Shown: positions 28,198-37,743, numbered from the stretch's first letter. The stretch is DNA of 64,000 bases from Lentisphaeria bacterium (GCA_003526375.1 DPDG01000114.1:61615-125614); one strand, 5' to 3'. Numbers and translations are program-made. The notes: generated from the letters alone by a model not told the origin.

Positions 28198-29466
28198 ATG
28201 AAGACACTTGATTATGATATTGCCGTGATCGGCGGCGGGGCGGCGGGATTGACCGCCGCATACGGCTGTGCCTCCGAAGGCATGAAAACTGTGGTGATCG
28301 ACCGGGAGGAGACGCCGGGAGGGGTGCTCCTGCAATGTATTCACAACGGGTTCGGGCTGCATTATTTCAATGCGGAACTGACCGGTCCCGAATATGCGGC
28401 AAGGGTTTTGAAGCAGGCGGAGGATGCGGGAGCTTCTTTTCTGCTGAGCTCCACGGTAATGAAGATCGAGGATTGCGGAGCGGAGAAAATTCTGACAGTT
28501 TATTCCAGGGCGGACGGTGTGACTCTGGTTCATGCGAAGGCGGTGATTCTGGCGATGGGATGTCGGGAGCGCTGCCGCGGGAATCTGGGGATTCCGGGCG
28601 ACCGGGTCGCCGGGATTTTTACCGCCGGACTTGCACAGAGACTGTTGAATGTGGAGGGCTGTCTGCCCGGCAGAAAAGCGGTGATTGTCGGTTCCGGTGA
28701 TATCGGCTTGATCATGGCGCGGCGTCTGACATGGTGCGGAATTGAGGTGAAAGCGGTAGTTGAGATCATGCCTTATCCGTCCGGGTTGAGCCGGAACATT
28801 GCACAGTGTCTTGAGGATTTCAATATTCCGCTTTATCTTAGTACGGGCGTGACAAATATCCATGGACGGGATCGGGTTGAAAGTGTTACTGTCGCACCCC
28901 TTGAAAATGGCCTTCCGCAAATGGACAGGGCATGGAAGATCGAGTGTGACACCGTACTGTTTTCTGTCGGCCTGATTCCGGAAAACGAGCTTGCCAAGGA
29001 GTGCGGTGTTGCGCTGAACCCGGTAACGAACGGTGCATGGGTTGACGGAAACCTTATGACGAATGTACAAGGAATTTTTTCCTGCGGGAACGTGCTTCAT
29101 GTGCATGATCTTGTGGATTTTGTGTCCGAGGAGGCATTGCGTTGCGCCGCCTGCGCCGTAAAATGGATCAGGGCGGAGAAAAAAGACCCGGTTTTACAAG
29201 GTAAGACGATGTGCGGCGAGCATTTGCGCTATGTGGTTCCGAACAGTTATGTTCCTGCCGGGGACGGGCATTTTTACATGCGTCCGAAAATCGTTGCCTC
29301 CGCCGCGGAGCTTGTCGTGAGGGCAGGGGAAAGAGTGATTCTGCGGAAGAAACTGCGTTGGGTCAAGCCGGCGGAAATGATAGCCGTGAATCTGCCTGCG
29401 GCGCTTACCGCGGACTGCACTGCCGGGGAGAATCTGAATTTTGAACTGGAGGAGGTGAAGGCATGA
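28198..29466 (+). CDS. NAD(P)/FAD-dependent oxidoreductase, partner of GlpA-like protein
   Basis: A 422-residue pyridine-nucleotide-disulfide-oxidoreductase-type protein: DIAVIGGGAAGLTAAYGCAS for FAD, AVIVGSGDIGLIMARRL for NAD(P), and CDTVLFSVGLIPENELA plus GIFSCGNVLHVHDLVD near the end. It has a QCIHNGFG motif after the first Rossmann part. It should shuttle electrons between NAD(P)H and the GlpA-like subunit. The ATG at 28198 is two bases past the preceding stop; a TTG at 28192 is an alternative. Confidence 0.86.
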   Translation: MKTLDYDIAVIGGGAAGLTAAYGCASEGMKTVVIDREETPGGVLLQCIHNGFGLHYFNAELTGPEYAARVLKQAEDAGASFLLSSTVMKIEDCGAEKILTVYSRADGVTLVHAKAVILAMGCRERCRGNLGIPGDRVAGIFTAGLAQRLLNVEGCLPGRKAVIVGSGDIGLIMARRLTWCGIEVKAVVEIMPYPSGLSRNIAQCLEDFNIPLYLSTGVTNIHGRDRVESVTVAPLENGLPQMDRAWKIECDTVLFSVGLIPENELAKECGVALNPVTNGAWVDGNLMTNVQGIFSCGNVLHVHDLVDFVSEEALRCAACAVKWIRAEKKDPVLQGKTMCGEHLRYVVPNSYVPAGDGHFYMRPKIVASAAELVVRAGERVILRKKLRWVKPAEMIAVNLPAALTADCTAGENLNFELEEVKA

Positions 29467-29825
29467 AGAAAATTGAAAAAATCTGCATCGGCTGCCCGGC
29501 GGGATGTCATCTTGAGATCACGGTTCGGGAAGACGGTTCGCTTCATGTCGCCGGGAATACCTGCAAACGCGGGATCGCCTATGCGGAAAATGAGATGCGC
29601 GATCCACGCCGCGTTGTAACTGCGGTTGTCCATTGCAGCTCGAAAAAATTGCCGTATCTTCCTGTGCGGACCGATCAGGCGCTTCCCGTAAAGCTGATTG
29701 AACCGCTTCTCAGGAAGCTTTATTCGCTGAATGTGTGTGAACCGGTCCGCGCCGGCGACATCCTGATTCATGATTTTGAAGGCAGTAAAATCAACGTTGT
29801 GTTCACAAGGGGAATTGAGCCGTGA
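29463..29825 (+). CDS. DUF1667 protein
   Basis: A 120-residue protein with an N-terminal cysteine motif (C8, C11, C15, C34 in ICIGCPAGC and NTCKRG) that likely holds an iron-sulfur cluster or zinc. It overlaps the previous gene by four bases (ATGA) and is overlapped by the next. DUF1667 proteins occur with GlpA-like dehydrogenases and their FAD partner, so it is probably a third electron-carrying subunit. Confidence 0.87.
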   Translation: MKKIEKICIGCPAGCHLEITVREDGSLHVAGNTCKRGIAYAENEMRDPRRVVTAVVHCSSKKLPYLPVRTDQALPVKLIEPLLRKLYSLNVCEPVRAGDILIHDFEGSKINVVFTRGIEP

Positions 29826-30628
29826 AACATGATCTTTCAAGACTCCGCCATGTCGTGATGGATATGGACGGCACAATTTACCGCGGGGAAGAATTGTTCC
29901 CGACGACGCTGCCTTTTCTGCGCCGCCTGGAATCCCTCGGGATCGGTTATACGTTCCTGACGAACAATTCCTCGCGGAGTGTGGATGATTATATTGAATA
30001 TTTGTACAAATTCGGAATCAGGATACGGCGGAAACAGATGTTCACCTCCACTCTGAATGCGGTTGCGTTCCTGAAATCGGGTCATCCGGCGTCGAAAAGG
30101 CTTTTCATGATCGGGACGGAAGTTTTCCGGCGGGAAATGGAGGAATACGGTTTTCATGATGTGAACATGACGGACGAACCTGATGCGGTCGTGACGGCTT
30201 TTGATACCGCATTGAGTTATGAACGGCTCTGCAAGGCGGCATGGTGGATCAAACGGGGCAAACTCTGGATTGCGACGCATCCCGATACGGAGTGTCCGAC
30301 GGAGCGGGATACGACTCTGATCGACTGCGGAAGCATCATTGCATGTCTGGAGAAAGTTTCCGGGCGTTCCCCTGTCGTACTGGGCAAACCGAATCCTGAA
30401 ATCCTTTGCGAGATCATGCGCCGGAACGGTGTTGCGCCGGAGGAGACCGCGATGTGCGGAGACCGCCTTTACACCGATCTGCGCCTTGCCGCGAACGCCG
30501 GAGTCACAGGCGTGCTGATCAGTCCCGATCCGCCGGAAAAAATTCCCGGTAATTTTGCCGATATTACCGTGATTGATCTTGAAGAATTCGGAAAACAAAT
30601 CTCTCTGGCAAAATGCGGAAAGAAATGA
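29822..30628 (+). CDS. HAD-superfamily IIA phosphatase (NagD/phosphoglycolate-phosphatase-like)
   Basis: A 268-residue phosphatase. Motif I is VVMDMDGTIY (D14 nucleophile, D16), motif II is FLTNNSSR, and the C-terminal MCGDRLYTDLRLA holds the metal aspartate. HAD-IIA enzymes dephosphorylate small sugar or glycerol phosphates. It begins with GTG overlapping the DUF1667 stop (GTGA), so it belongs to the same operon; its substrate may be linked to the GlpA-like enzyme. Confidence 0.9.
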   Translation: MKHDLSRLRHVVMDMDGTIYRGEELFPTTLPFLRRLESLGIGYTFLTNNSSRSVDDYIEYLYKFGIRIRRKQMFTSTLNAVAFLKSGHPASKRLFMIGTEVFRREMEEYGFHDVNMTDEPDAVVTAFDTALSYERLCKAAWWIKRGKLWIATHPDTECPTERDTTLIDCGSIIACLEKVSGRSPVVLGKPNPEILCEIMRRNGVAPEETAMCGDRLYTDLRLAANAGVTGVLISPDPPEKIPGNFADITVIDLEEFGKQISLAKCGKK

Positions 30629-30683
30629 TATATTACTTCCGGTAATTCCGTTTTTGCTGAAAAAACAACAAAAGAGAGATTGT

Positions 30684-31997
30684 ATGCTGAAGAAAATCAT
30701 CACCGGATATTTTTCCGTGGCGCTTGTCTGGCGCGTCGCCATTGCTTTTATTCTCGGTATCGCCGCCGGTATTTCATGTTCCCGGCTGGGGGCCTGTTAC
30801 GGGGAGGAACTGCTTGTCCGGATCACGGCGGTTGTCTCGCCTTTCGGAACGGTGCTTATTGCGATGCTGAAAATGGTGGTGATCCCCATTATCTTCTTTT
30901 CGCTGGTCGCCGGAGCCGCGAGTCTGCCGGTCAAGAAGTTCGGCAGACTCGGCTTGTCGGTTCTGGTATGGTATTTCCTGACTTCTCTTTTTGCGGGGAT
31001 CTTCGGAATTTTCCTTGCCGTGGCCATGAATCCCGCAATGGAGAATGCGCAGAAACTTTCCGAAAAATTTCTGCCGCAGGTCGGTGCGATGAAGATGCAC
31101 GGGACGGCAAACGGGATATCCCAGTTCATCAACAATCTTTTCATGAATCCGTTTCAGGCGCTTGCGGAAGGACAGTTTCTGCCGATCATCATTTTCTCCA
31201 TTCTGTTCGGGCTTGCCGCACGTATCGTGATCGAACGGCATGGCGAGGAATCAAAGACCGGCAGAACCGTGGAGTTGATGCTTGATGTGTTTGACGCTGC
31301 ACAGAAGGCGTCATTCAAGATCATCGACTGGGTCATGGAGTATTTTCCCGTCGGCGTTTTTGCGCTTACGACGGTCAATTTCGCCGTTTACGGAATGGAA
31401 CTGTTCGGACCCTATGTGCGGATCGCCGGATGCGTCATGATCGGCGTTCTGCTGATGATCTTCCTGATTTACCCGATGTTCCTTCTGTTGCTCTGCCGCG
31501 AAAATCCTTATCGTGTATTGAATAAAATCAAGGAAGCGGTCATTACGGCGTTTCTGACCCGTTCCAGCGCGGCGACTCTGCCGATCTCTTTCCGTATTGC
31601 AAAAGAAAAGCTTCATGTGAAAGAACAGCTTTCAAGTTTCGCCCTGCCGCTCGGAGCCACAATCAATATGGACGGCGTCTGTATTCATCTTCCGGTATTC
31701 GCAATCCTCGCCGCAAACATTTTCGGGATTCAGATTGGAGTTTCGCAGTTGGCGGTCCTGCTGATTTCCGTTGTCTTTGCTTCGGTGGGAGCCGGAGGCA
31801 TTCCCGGCGGAAGCGTTTTCCTGCTGTTCATGGTGCTGGCGAATCTCGGATTGAATGACTCCGAGATTGCGATGATTGTGGCGCTCGCCATCGGTATCAA
31901 CCCGCTTCTTGACATGTTTGAAACCGCATGCAATGTGACTGGCGACAATGTCTGCAATTATATTGTCGGCAAACGCGGCGGAATGCTGGAAAAGTAG
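30684..31997 (+). CDS. Dicarboxylate/amino acid:cation symporter (DAACS family)
   Basis: A 437-residue transporter with about eight helices and two hairpin loops. It has the family motifs TRSSAATLPISFRIA, LPLGATINMDGVC, and NPLLDMFETACNVTGDNV. It takes up glutamate, aspartate or C4-dicarboxylates with Na+ or H+. The start at 30684 has AGAGAG upstream; the frame is open further left but overlaps the HAD gene. It is 55 bases after the HAD gene and probably in the same unit. Confidence 0.92.
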   Translation: MLKKIITGYFSVALVWRVAIAFILGIAAGISCSRLGACYGEELLVRITAVVSPFGTVLIAMLKMVVIPIIFFSLVAGAASLPVKKFGRLGLSVLVWYFLTSLFAGIFGIFLAVAMNPAMENAQKLSEKFLPQVGAMKMHGTANGISQFINNLFMNPFQALAEGQFLPIIIFSILFGLAARIVIERHGEESKTGRTVELMLDVFDAAQKASFKIIDWVMEYFPVGVFALTTVNFAVYGMELFGPYVRIAGCVMIGVLLMIFLIYPMFLLLLCRENPYRVLNKIKEAVITAFLTRSSAATLPISFRIAKEKLHVKEQLSSFALPLGATINMDGVCIHLPVFAILAANIFGIQIGVSQLAVLLISVVFASVGAGGIPGGSVFLLFMVLANLGLNDSEIAMIVALAIGINPLLDMFETACNVTGDNVCNYIVGKRGGMLEK

Positions 31998-32068
31998 TCT
32001 GTAATTTCATTTTCCGGGTTGCATTTCTTTCTTTTCCTGTTTATATTTGCAGAAAAAAGGAGGGAGCA

Positions 32069-32413
32069 ATGTATTGTCAGAATTGTGGAAAAGAGATGAG
32101 TGCCGATGCCAGGTTCTGTTCCGCGTGCGGCGCTTCGCTGGGACAGCGTGCCGTGGTTGCAGATGATGCCACGACTTTTTTCATTCCAAACAACTCCTGG
32201 GCTCTCTGGGCTTATTATCTGGGGCTGGCGTCTCTGATCTGCGGTATTTTTGCGGGAATTCCCGCTTTTGTCGCAGGTGTCAAGGGGGTGCAGTTTGCAA
32301 AGAAAAACCCTCAGGCGAAAGGGGCGATCCATGCGTGGTTCGGCATTCTTGCGGGAGCTGTAATGTTCCTGTTGAATATTGCACTTTTAATTCTTATCAT
32401 CAGCAGCAACTAA
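32069..32413 (+). CDS. Zinc-ribbon protein with two membrane helices (DUF4190-like)
   Basis: A 114-residue protein: zinc ribbon (C3, C6, C17, C20 in MYCQNCGKEM and FCSACGASLG), linker, then two hydrophobic helices separated by a polar turn (VKGVQFAKKNPQAKG), the DUF4190 arrangement. AAAAGGAGGGAG precedes the ATG. It is followed 14 bases later by a second zinc-ribbon gene. Function unknown. Confidence 0.8.
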   Translation: MYCQNCGKEMSADARFCSACGASLGQRAVVADDATTFFIPNNSWALWAYYLGLASLICGIFAGIPAFVAGVKGVQFAKKNPQAKGAIHAWFGILAGAVMFLLNIALLILIISSN

Positions 32414-32427
32414 GGAGAGGAAAAAAC

Positions 32428-32763
32428 ATGTTCTGTAAACAATGCGGAAAAGAAATCACAGAGAATGCGGAGGTTTGCACTCATTGCGGAGCGCGCCAGA
32501 CTCCTCCGGTTCAAATTAAATCGCACTTGGCTGAGGCGATCATCACTACGCTGTGCTGCTGCCTGCCGTTCGGTATTGTTTCCATTGTCTATGCCGCGAA
32601 GGTATCGTCTCTGCTGCAGAGCGGCGATGTTGCAGGCGCGCAGCAGGCGTCGTCAAAAGCTTCCATGTGGGCATGGATTGCATTCGGCACCGGAATTGTC
32701 ATCAATGGAATCTATCTTGCGTTGCAGGTGCTCGGGACTTTTGCGGATCATGCAGCATCCTGA
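32428..32763 (+). CDS. Zinc-ribbon CD225/dispanin-domain membrane protein
   Basis: A 111-residue protein with an N-terminal zinc ribbon (C3, C6, C17, C20) followed by a CD225/dispanin domain: LAEAIITTLCCCLPFGIVSIVYA, the double-cysteine turn, a VAGAQQASSKAS loop, and a second helix. CD225 is the domain of interferon-induced transmembrane proteins; bacterial members have no defined role. AAGGAGAGG lies just upstream. Confidence 0.88.
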   Translation: MFCKQCGKEITENAEVCTHCGARQTPPVQIKSHLAEAIITTLCCCLPFGIVSIVYAAKVSSLLQSGDVAGAQQASSKASMWAWIAFGTGIVINGIYLALQVLGTFADHAAS

Positions 32764-32818
32764 TTTCCAGGAATCTGCCGGAAATGACCCGGTCAAAAAA
32801 ATAAAACAGGAGCGTTTG

Positions 32819-33184
32819 GTGAAACTTCTGTTTTTTATTTTTCTGGCGGCTGCCGGCGGAATCGGGCTGATTTTCCTGTATTTCCATAACCCCGTTGCGA
32901 CGCGCTGGCTGCCGCAGTGCTCCTTTTACCGGCTGACGGGGCTCTACTGTTCCGGATGCGGGACGACGCGTGCGCTTTATGCGGCTCTTCACGGAGATTT
33001 TTATGCGGCGTTCCGTTATAATCTGTTGTTGTTTCCGTCGCTGATCCTGATCGGCGTTCTGCTCTGGAAACCGCGGCTTGCCCTGCGGGCATGGGTTGCT
33101 TATCCTGTTCTGATTATCCTTGTGCTCTATTGGATTCTGCGCAACATTCCGGTTTACCCATTCCTTCTGCTGGCTCCGCATTGA
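32819..33184 (+). CDS. DUF2752 membrane protein
   Basis: A 121-residue protein with a first helix, the family signature CSFYRLTGLYCSGCGTTRAL (C34, C44, C47), and two further helices. I chose a GTG start at 32819 with AGGAG 6 bases upstream; an ATG at 32750 would add 23 residues overlapping the CD225 gene. DUF2752 genes often follow CD225 and zinc-ribbon genes, and this trio keeps that order. Function unknown. Confidence 0.85.
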   Translation: MKLLFFIFLAAAGGIGLIFLYFHNPVATRWLPQCSFYRLTGLYCSGCGTTRALYAALHGDFYAAFRYNLLLFPSLILIGVLLWKPRLALRAWVAYPVLIILVLYWILRNIPVYPFLLLAPH

Positions 33185-33254
33185 AGACCGTTTTTCCAAA
33201 AATCCGCTGGCAAAATTTTTCTTCGAGGCTATATTAGGCGAAAGGTTTTGTCTT

Positions 33255-35096
33255 ATGAGAAAAATATATTTGTTTTTATTCTGCTTCGGGTTGGCAATAC
33301 AGTCTGTCTCCGGAGCGGCTCAACCACAGGAGAAACAGATCATGCTGCCGGAAATCGCAGGCACACATCCCCGCCTTTTCGTCAATTCGAAGACGGGGTT
33401 CCTTCCATTGAGAGAGACGCAGAAAACGGTCTGCGGCAAAGCACTTGCGGAACGAGTGGTTCATGATGCCGAAGTGTTGCTGAAGGAATCTCCCGCGGAA
33501 CGGATCATGCAGGGGCGCCGCCTGCTTGGGGTCAGCCGTAATGTCCTCTACCGGATCAATACGCTTGCAATGGCTTATCATCTGACGCGGGAACGCCGTT
33601 TCGCTGAACGTGCCGTCCGGGAGATGTGTGCCGTGTCCGATTTCAGCGACTGGAATCCGTCGCATTTTCTTGATGTCGCGGAAATGACCCTTGCCCTTGC
33701 CGTCGGTTACGACTGGCTTTATGATATGTTGGATGATGAACAGCGTTTGAAGATTCGTTCTGCGATCATAGAGAAAGGAATCAAGCCTTCATTCTCCGGG
33801 AGGCACTGGTGGATTACAGGGAAGAACAACTGGAATCAGGTCTGCCATGCGGGAATGGTCGCAGGTGCGCTTGCCGTTGCCGATTCTGAGCCTGAACTTG
33901 CGGAAAAGACGATTCTGCGTGCGATTCGTAATCTGCCGCGTTCCATGAAAGCCTCTTTCTCGCCGAACGGCGCCTATCCGGAGGGTCCGACCTACTGGGG
34001 ATACGGAACGGAATTCACCGTGGTTCTGCTGGCGTTGCTGGAAGGAGCGTTCGGACAGGATTTCGGGCTTTCGGAAATTCCGGGATTTTCCGTTACCGGC
34101 GACTTCGTGATTGCTTCGACTGCGCCCACAGGAGAATTGTTCAATTATGCCGACTGCGGAAAGAGACTCGGAAGCTCTTTTGCGATGCACTGGCTGATCC
34201 GCCGTTTCAACCGTCCGGACTGGTTTTCAAAGAATGAGCGGAAAGCATTGAAGCGCGAGGCGGAGCGACGTCCGCGCACATTGAAAAACAGCCGGAACCG
34301 GCTGCTTCCGCTATCCCTGCTGTATCTGCAGGACTGGACGGAAACCGCGAGCCGGAATCTTGTCTTTTACAGCGGTGATACGGCAGAGGTGCCGATTGCG
34401 ATTTACCGGACAGGCTGGAAGTCTACGGATGCCTGTCTTGGGGTCAAGGGAGGTTCTCCGTCGGGGCCGCACGGTCACATGGACGGCGGTTCTTTCATCT
34501 ATGAGGCAAACGGCGTCCGCTGGGCTTCGGATCTCGGAGCCGAGAATTATCACCGGATTGAATCGCAGGGGCTGGCATTGTGGGACGCAAGGCAGGAGAG
34601 CGACCGCTGGCGTATTTTCCGGATCGGGCCGGACAGCCACAGCATTCTCAGGGTTGACGGAGAGCCGCAACTTGTGAAGGGCAAGGCTGAGATCGTTGAT
34701 TTTCAGCCGGAACGGTGTGTTCTTGATTTGACCTCTTTGTATAAAGACAAGGCGAAGAAGGTGATCCGCAAGCTGGAACTCCGCCCGGACCGTTCTCTGA
34801 GAGTGACGGATTCTCTGAGCGGCTTGAAGCCGAATGCCCGGATATGCTGGCAGTTATGTACGGCGACGGAGGCTTCGGGTGAGAAAACTCTGCTGTTGCG
34901 TTCCAGAGGGAAAAAACTTGCGGTAAAGAAAAATCGGGGCGGCAAATGGAAGATCACTCCGGCGGAGAAGCTGATGCATGAGTTCGATTCCCCGAATCCG
35001 GGAATCCTCATTGTCTCATTTGATGCCGCTGTTCCGGCGGACGGCGATCTGGAGCTCACCGTTGAATTCCTGCCGGAAAACAGAAAAGACCGTTAA
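33255..35096 (+). CDS. Secreted heparinase II/III-like polysaccharide lyase
   Basis: A 613-residue exported protein: signal peptide MRKIYLFLFCFGLAIQSVSG, an alpha-toroid domain (about 60-350, with YRINTLAMAYHLT and NNWNQVCHAGMVAGALA), and a C-terminal heparinase II/III beta-domain (GGSPSGPHGHMDGGSFIYE, where the histidines lie). It should cleave uronic-acid polysaccharides such as alginate or glycosaminoglycans; the substrate cannot be told. AAAGG is 9 bases before the ATG. No regulator is adjacent. Confidence 0.87.
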   Translation: MRKIYLFLFCFGLAIQSVSGAAQPQEKQIMLPEIAGTHPRLFVNSKTGFLPLRETQKTVCGKALAERVVHDAEVLLKESPAERIMQGRRLLGVSRNVLYRINTLAMAYHLTRERRFAERAVREMCAVSDFSDWNPSHFLDVAEMTLALAVGYDWLYDMLDDEQRLKIRSAIIEKGIKPSFSGRHWWITGKNNWNQVCHAGMVAGALAVADSEPELAEKTILRAIRNLPRSMKASFSPNGAYPEGPTYWGYGTEFTVVLLALLEGAFGQDFGLSEIPGFSVTGDFVIASTAPTGELFNYADCGKRLGSSFAMHWLIRRFNRPDWFSKNERKALKREAERRPRTLKNSRNRLLPLSLLYLQDWTETASRNLVFYSGDTAEVPIAIYRTGWKSTDACLGVKGGSPSGPHGHMDGGSFIYEANGVRWASDLGAENYHRIESQGLALWDARQESDRWRIFRIGPDSHSILRVDGEPQLVKGKAEIVDFQPERCVLDLTSLYKDKAKKVIRKLELRPDRSLRVTDSLSGLKPNARICWQLCTATEASGEKTLLLRSRGKKLAVKKNRGGKWKITPAEKLMHEFDSPNPGILIVSFDAAVPADGDLELTVEFLPENRKDR

Positions 35097-35195
35097 AAAC
35101 AGTTTCGGGAATGATCTGCTTATTGAGTCTGTTGCCTCATGCGTTTTTGTGCGTTTCCGTAAGAGTTCATATATACAATCTTTGCTGGATACAGG

Positions 35196-35229
35196 AAGTC
35201 CCGCAGCAGACGAAACTGTGCGGGACTTT
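35196..35229. terminator. Inverted repeat, probable bidirectional terminator
   Basis: AAGTCCCGCA (35196-35205) pairs with TGCGGGACTT (35219-35228) around 13 bases. It lies between the convergent heparinase and jag genes, but T-runs are short. Confidence 0.5.
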
Positions 35230-35246
35230 GAATTCAATGAAAAGAG

Positions 35247-35939
35247 TTATTTCTTGAGAGAAATGACAACGCTCTTGAAATTTCCTTCTCCGGTGCTTTC
35301 TGTCTGAAGATCGCTTTCACCTTCGAGAGTGATATGGATGATACGTCTGTCGTGCGCATTCATCGGGGGCAGGGTGACGGGTTCGCCCCAGCGCCTGACT
35401 TCCTTGGAGGCGTCAATCGCCTGCTGGCGGAGATTCTCGTCATTTTCATTGCCGTCGTCATCGTCATGGTAAGACCTTCCACCGTCACGGCGTCCCCTTG
35501 GACCTCTGTCGCGTCTGTCTCCGCCTCTGCGGTCGTCCCGTCTGTCTTCACGCCGTTCCCCGCGCTTGGATGAGTAACCGTCGATATCGATATAAACTTT
35601 CGGGAAATCAATATTTTCCTTCTGCATCATTCTGTTGAGAAGGGTCTGGAGACTTTCCAGAGACTGCCCTTTTCTGCCGATGATGCGTCCCGCGTCTTCA
35701 CTGCTGACGAGCAGATTGATTTTGGAGGTTCTTCCTTCGGCTTTCACCGTTCCTTCGAGTCCGAGATAATCCAGCATTGTGGCAAGAGTCTTTTTCGACT
35801 TATCCAGCATCTCCTGGGTCACAACAATCTGAGGACGCTGTTCTCTCGCCGGCTGCGGCTGTTCCTGTGCGGGTGCCTGAACATCGGCTTCCGTTGCGGG
35901 AGCCTGTTCCATTGTGTCTGTAACGTTTTCGTTTTCCAT
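35247..35939 (-). CDS. jag: Jag/KhpB-like RNA-binding protein (KH-R3H)
   Basis: A 230-residue protein with an N-terminal Q/P/E-rich stretch, a KH domain containing EDAGRIIGRKGQSLESLQTL, a linker rich in R, G and D (RREDRRDDRRGGDRRDRGPR), and a C-terminal R3H domain with MNAHDRRIIHITLEG. The usual Jag_N domain is absent. KhpB binds RNA and pairs with KhpA, which is encoded at 39957 in this window. The ATG at 35939 has GAGGT 4 bases upstream; an ATG at 35954 is possible. It follows yidC. Confidence 0.9.
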   Translation of the reverse strand: MENENVTDTMEQAPATEADVQAPAQEQPQPAREQRPQIVVTQEMLDKSKKTLATMLDYLGLEGTVKAEGRTSKINLLVSSEDAGRIIGRKGQSLESLQTLLNRMMQKENIDFPKVYIDIDGYSSKRGERREDRRDDRRGGDRRDRGPRGRRDGGRSYHDDDDGNENDENLRQQAIDASKEVRRWGEPVTLPPMNAHDRRIIHITLEGESDLQTESTGEGNFKSVVISLKK

Positions 35940-35959
35940 GTTTACCTCTTGCATTTCTG

Positions 35960-37729
35960 TTATGCAGATTTTGACTTGAGGGCCTCTTTTTCGTCTTCCC
36001 TCTTTGCGATGTATTGACTATACTTCATCTGAAGAATACTGAATATCTGACTGACGGTCCAGTAGAGAGTCAGTCCGGACGGCAGATTGTAGAGCATGAC
36101 CAGCATGATCACAGGCATTGCCATCATCATTTTCTGCTGCATCGGGTCCATTGTGGACGGCGTCATCTTCTGCTGAATGACCATCAGGACAGTCATGATC
36201 AGAATCAGGGGATGAATGCCGTAACCGAACAGAAGCGGCGGGCCGACAAGGTCCGGCTTCGTCAGGTCAGCCGCCCAGAGGAACGACACATGACGGAGCT
36301 CCACCGCGGATTCCAGAACGGAATACAGTGCGAAGAATACCGGCAGTTGAAGCAGGATCGGGAGACATCCCCCGACAGGATTGACCTTTTCCTCGCGGTA
36401 AAGTTCCATCATTTTCGCATTCATTTCCTGCGGGCGTTCTTTATATTTTTCGCGGAGTTCCTTGATCTTCGGCTGGATTTTCGCCATCTTGCGCATGGAA
36501 TTGTTCGCGCGCTGCGTCACCGGCCAGAAGACCACGCGGACGATGACCGTCAGGAGAATAATCGCAATGCCGTAGGAACCGCTGAGCCCTTTCAGGTAAT
36601 CCAGAAGCCACATCAGGGGACGCGCGAGAAACTCCATCCACGAGAAATAGGAGAGATGCAGAACGGAGACGGTGGACTCCGGAAGCTGACGGATCTGTTT
36701 CAGGGTTTTCGGCCCTGTGAAGCAGGAAAAATCAAGTTTCAGAGAATCTCCGGCATTCAGTGCCACATTTTTATAGACGCCGCAGATCGAAGGCATGTGA
36801 TAGACCTCGCCGGCTTTTCCGAACTCATTCGGAACGGCATTGCGGCGAAGCTCGAACCCGCCGTCGAAAGGCTTCGACGGAAACAGGAGCGATGCAAAAT
36901 ATTTGTTCGTCACGCCGACCCAGTCCACGGGGATGCCGCCGTTGACCGCTTTGAACTTCTCCTCCTTCATTTCAGGGTCAAGAGAGATCGCTTTCTGTGC
37001 GGAGCTCGGACAGTATTCGATATAGCGCGGGTCGCGGACAAGGACATCGCCGGAGAAATTGCGGAGCGGAGGAAGACCGGCTGTCCAGATTTTAAGTTCC
37101 GGCAGCACGATGTTTTCTGAGGAAAGATTCTGAACCGTGATATCGCATTTCAGGCTGTAAGAACTCTTGTCAAGAGTAAAAACCTGCGTGATCCTGATCT
37201 TATCGGCTTTTCTGGCAAGTGTGCGTGAGATCGTAAGAGTATTTTCCGTCCGGACAGGTTTGCCGATTTCCACCGTTACCCAGGAGTCAAGCCCTGTCAG
37301 CGAGAACGTTCTGTAAGGGGCGTAAACGGAATCATAAACCACGGGTTCTTTCTTGTTGGAGGTTGTGAACTGTTTGAACTCCACTTTGTCTATGGTGCCG
37401 GTATTGGGATTGATTGAAAAATCCGCGACTTCATTTCCGAACGTGACAAGGGGAAGAAGCGAGAGGGTGGAGGCGACGGGAGAGGCTTTGACGGCTTCCG
37501 GTTCCGCTTTTTCCGCAACCGTCCGGAGAGGATCGGCTTTCCTGTCTGCGTTTTCCGTTTCCTGTTTCCGGGCGAGTTCGGCATATTGCGCCTGAGTTTT
37601 GGCGATCATTGCCTGCTGCCGATTGTATTCAGCCTGTTTCGCCTGCTGCTTCGGGTAATAGATCCCCCAGCCGACCAGGATGGCAAGAGCGATGGCGATT
37701 ACGATAAACGTCTCTTTATCAAACTTCAC
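35960..37729 (-). CDS. yidC: Membrane protein insertase YidC
   Basis: Inserts and folds inner-membrane proteins. The 589-residue protein has an N-terminal anchor (FIVIAIALAILVGWGIYY), a large periplasmic beta-domain (about 90-340), and the five-helix Oxa1 core (GSYGIAIILLTVIVRVVFWP, NPVGGCLPILLQLPVFFALY, and a C-terminal FSILQMKYSQ). I favour the GTG at 37729 with AAAGG 7 bases upstream (reading VKFDKETF); the ATG at 37744, touching the yidD stop, has no such site. Confidence 0.95.
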   Translation of the reverse strand: MKFDKETFIVIAIALAILVGWGIYYPKQQAKQAEYNRQQAMIAKTQAQYAELARKQETENADRKADPLRTVAEKAEPEAVKASPVASTLSLLPLVTFGNEVADFSINPNTGTIDKVEFKQFTTSNKKEPVVYDSVYAPYRTFSLTGLDSWVTVEIGKPVRTENTLTISRTLARKADKIRITQVFTLDKSSYSLKCDITVQNLSSENIVLPELKIWTAGLPPLRNFSGDVLVRDPRYIEYCPSSAQKAISLDPEMKEEKFKAVNGGIPVDWVGVTNKYFASLLFPSKPFDGGFELRRNAVPNEFGKAGEVYHMPSICGVYKNVALNAGDSLKLDFSCFTGPKTLKQIRQLPESTVSVLHLSYFSWMEFLARPLMWLLDYLKGLSGSYGIAIILLTVIVRVVFWPVTQRANNSMRKMAKIQPKIKELREKYKERPQEMNAKMMELYREEKVNPVGGCLPILLQLPVFFALYSVLESAVELRHVSFLWAADLTKPDLVGPPLLFGYGIHPLILIMTVLMVIQQKMTPSTMDPMQQKMMMAMPVIMLVMLYNLPSGLTLYWTVSQIFSILQMKYSQYIAKREDEKEALKSKSA

Positions 37730-37743
37730 TTTTCTACCTTTCA

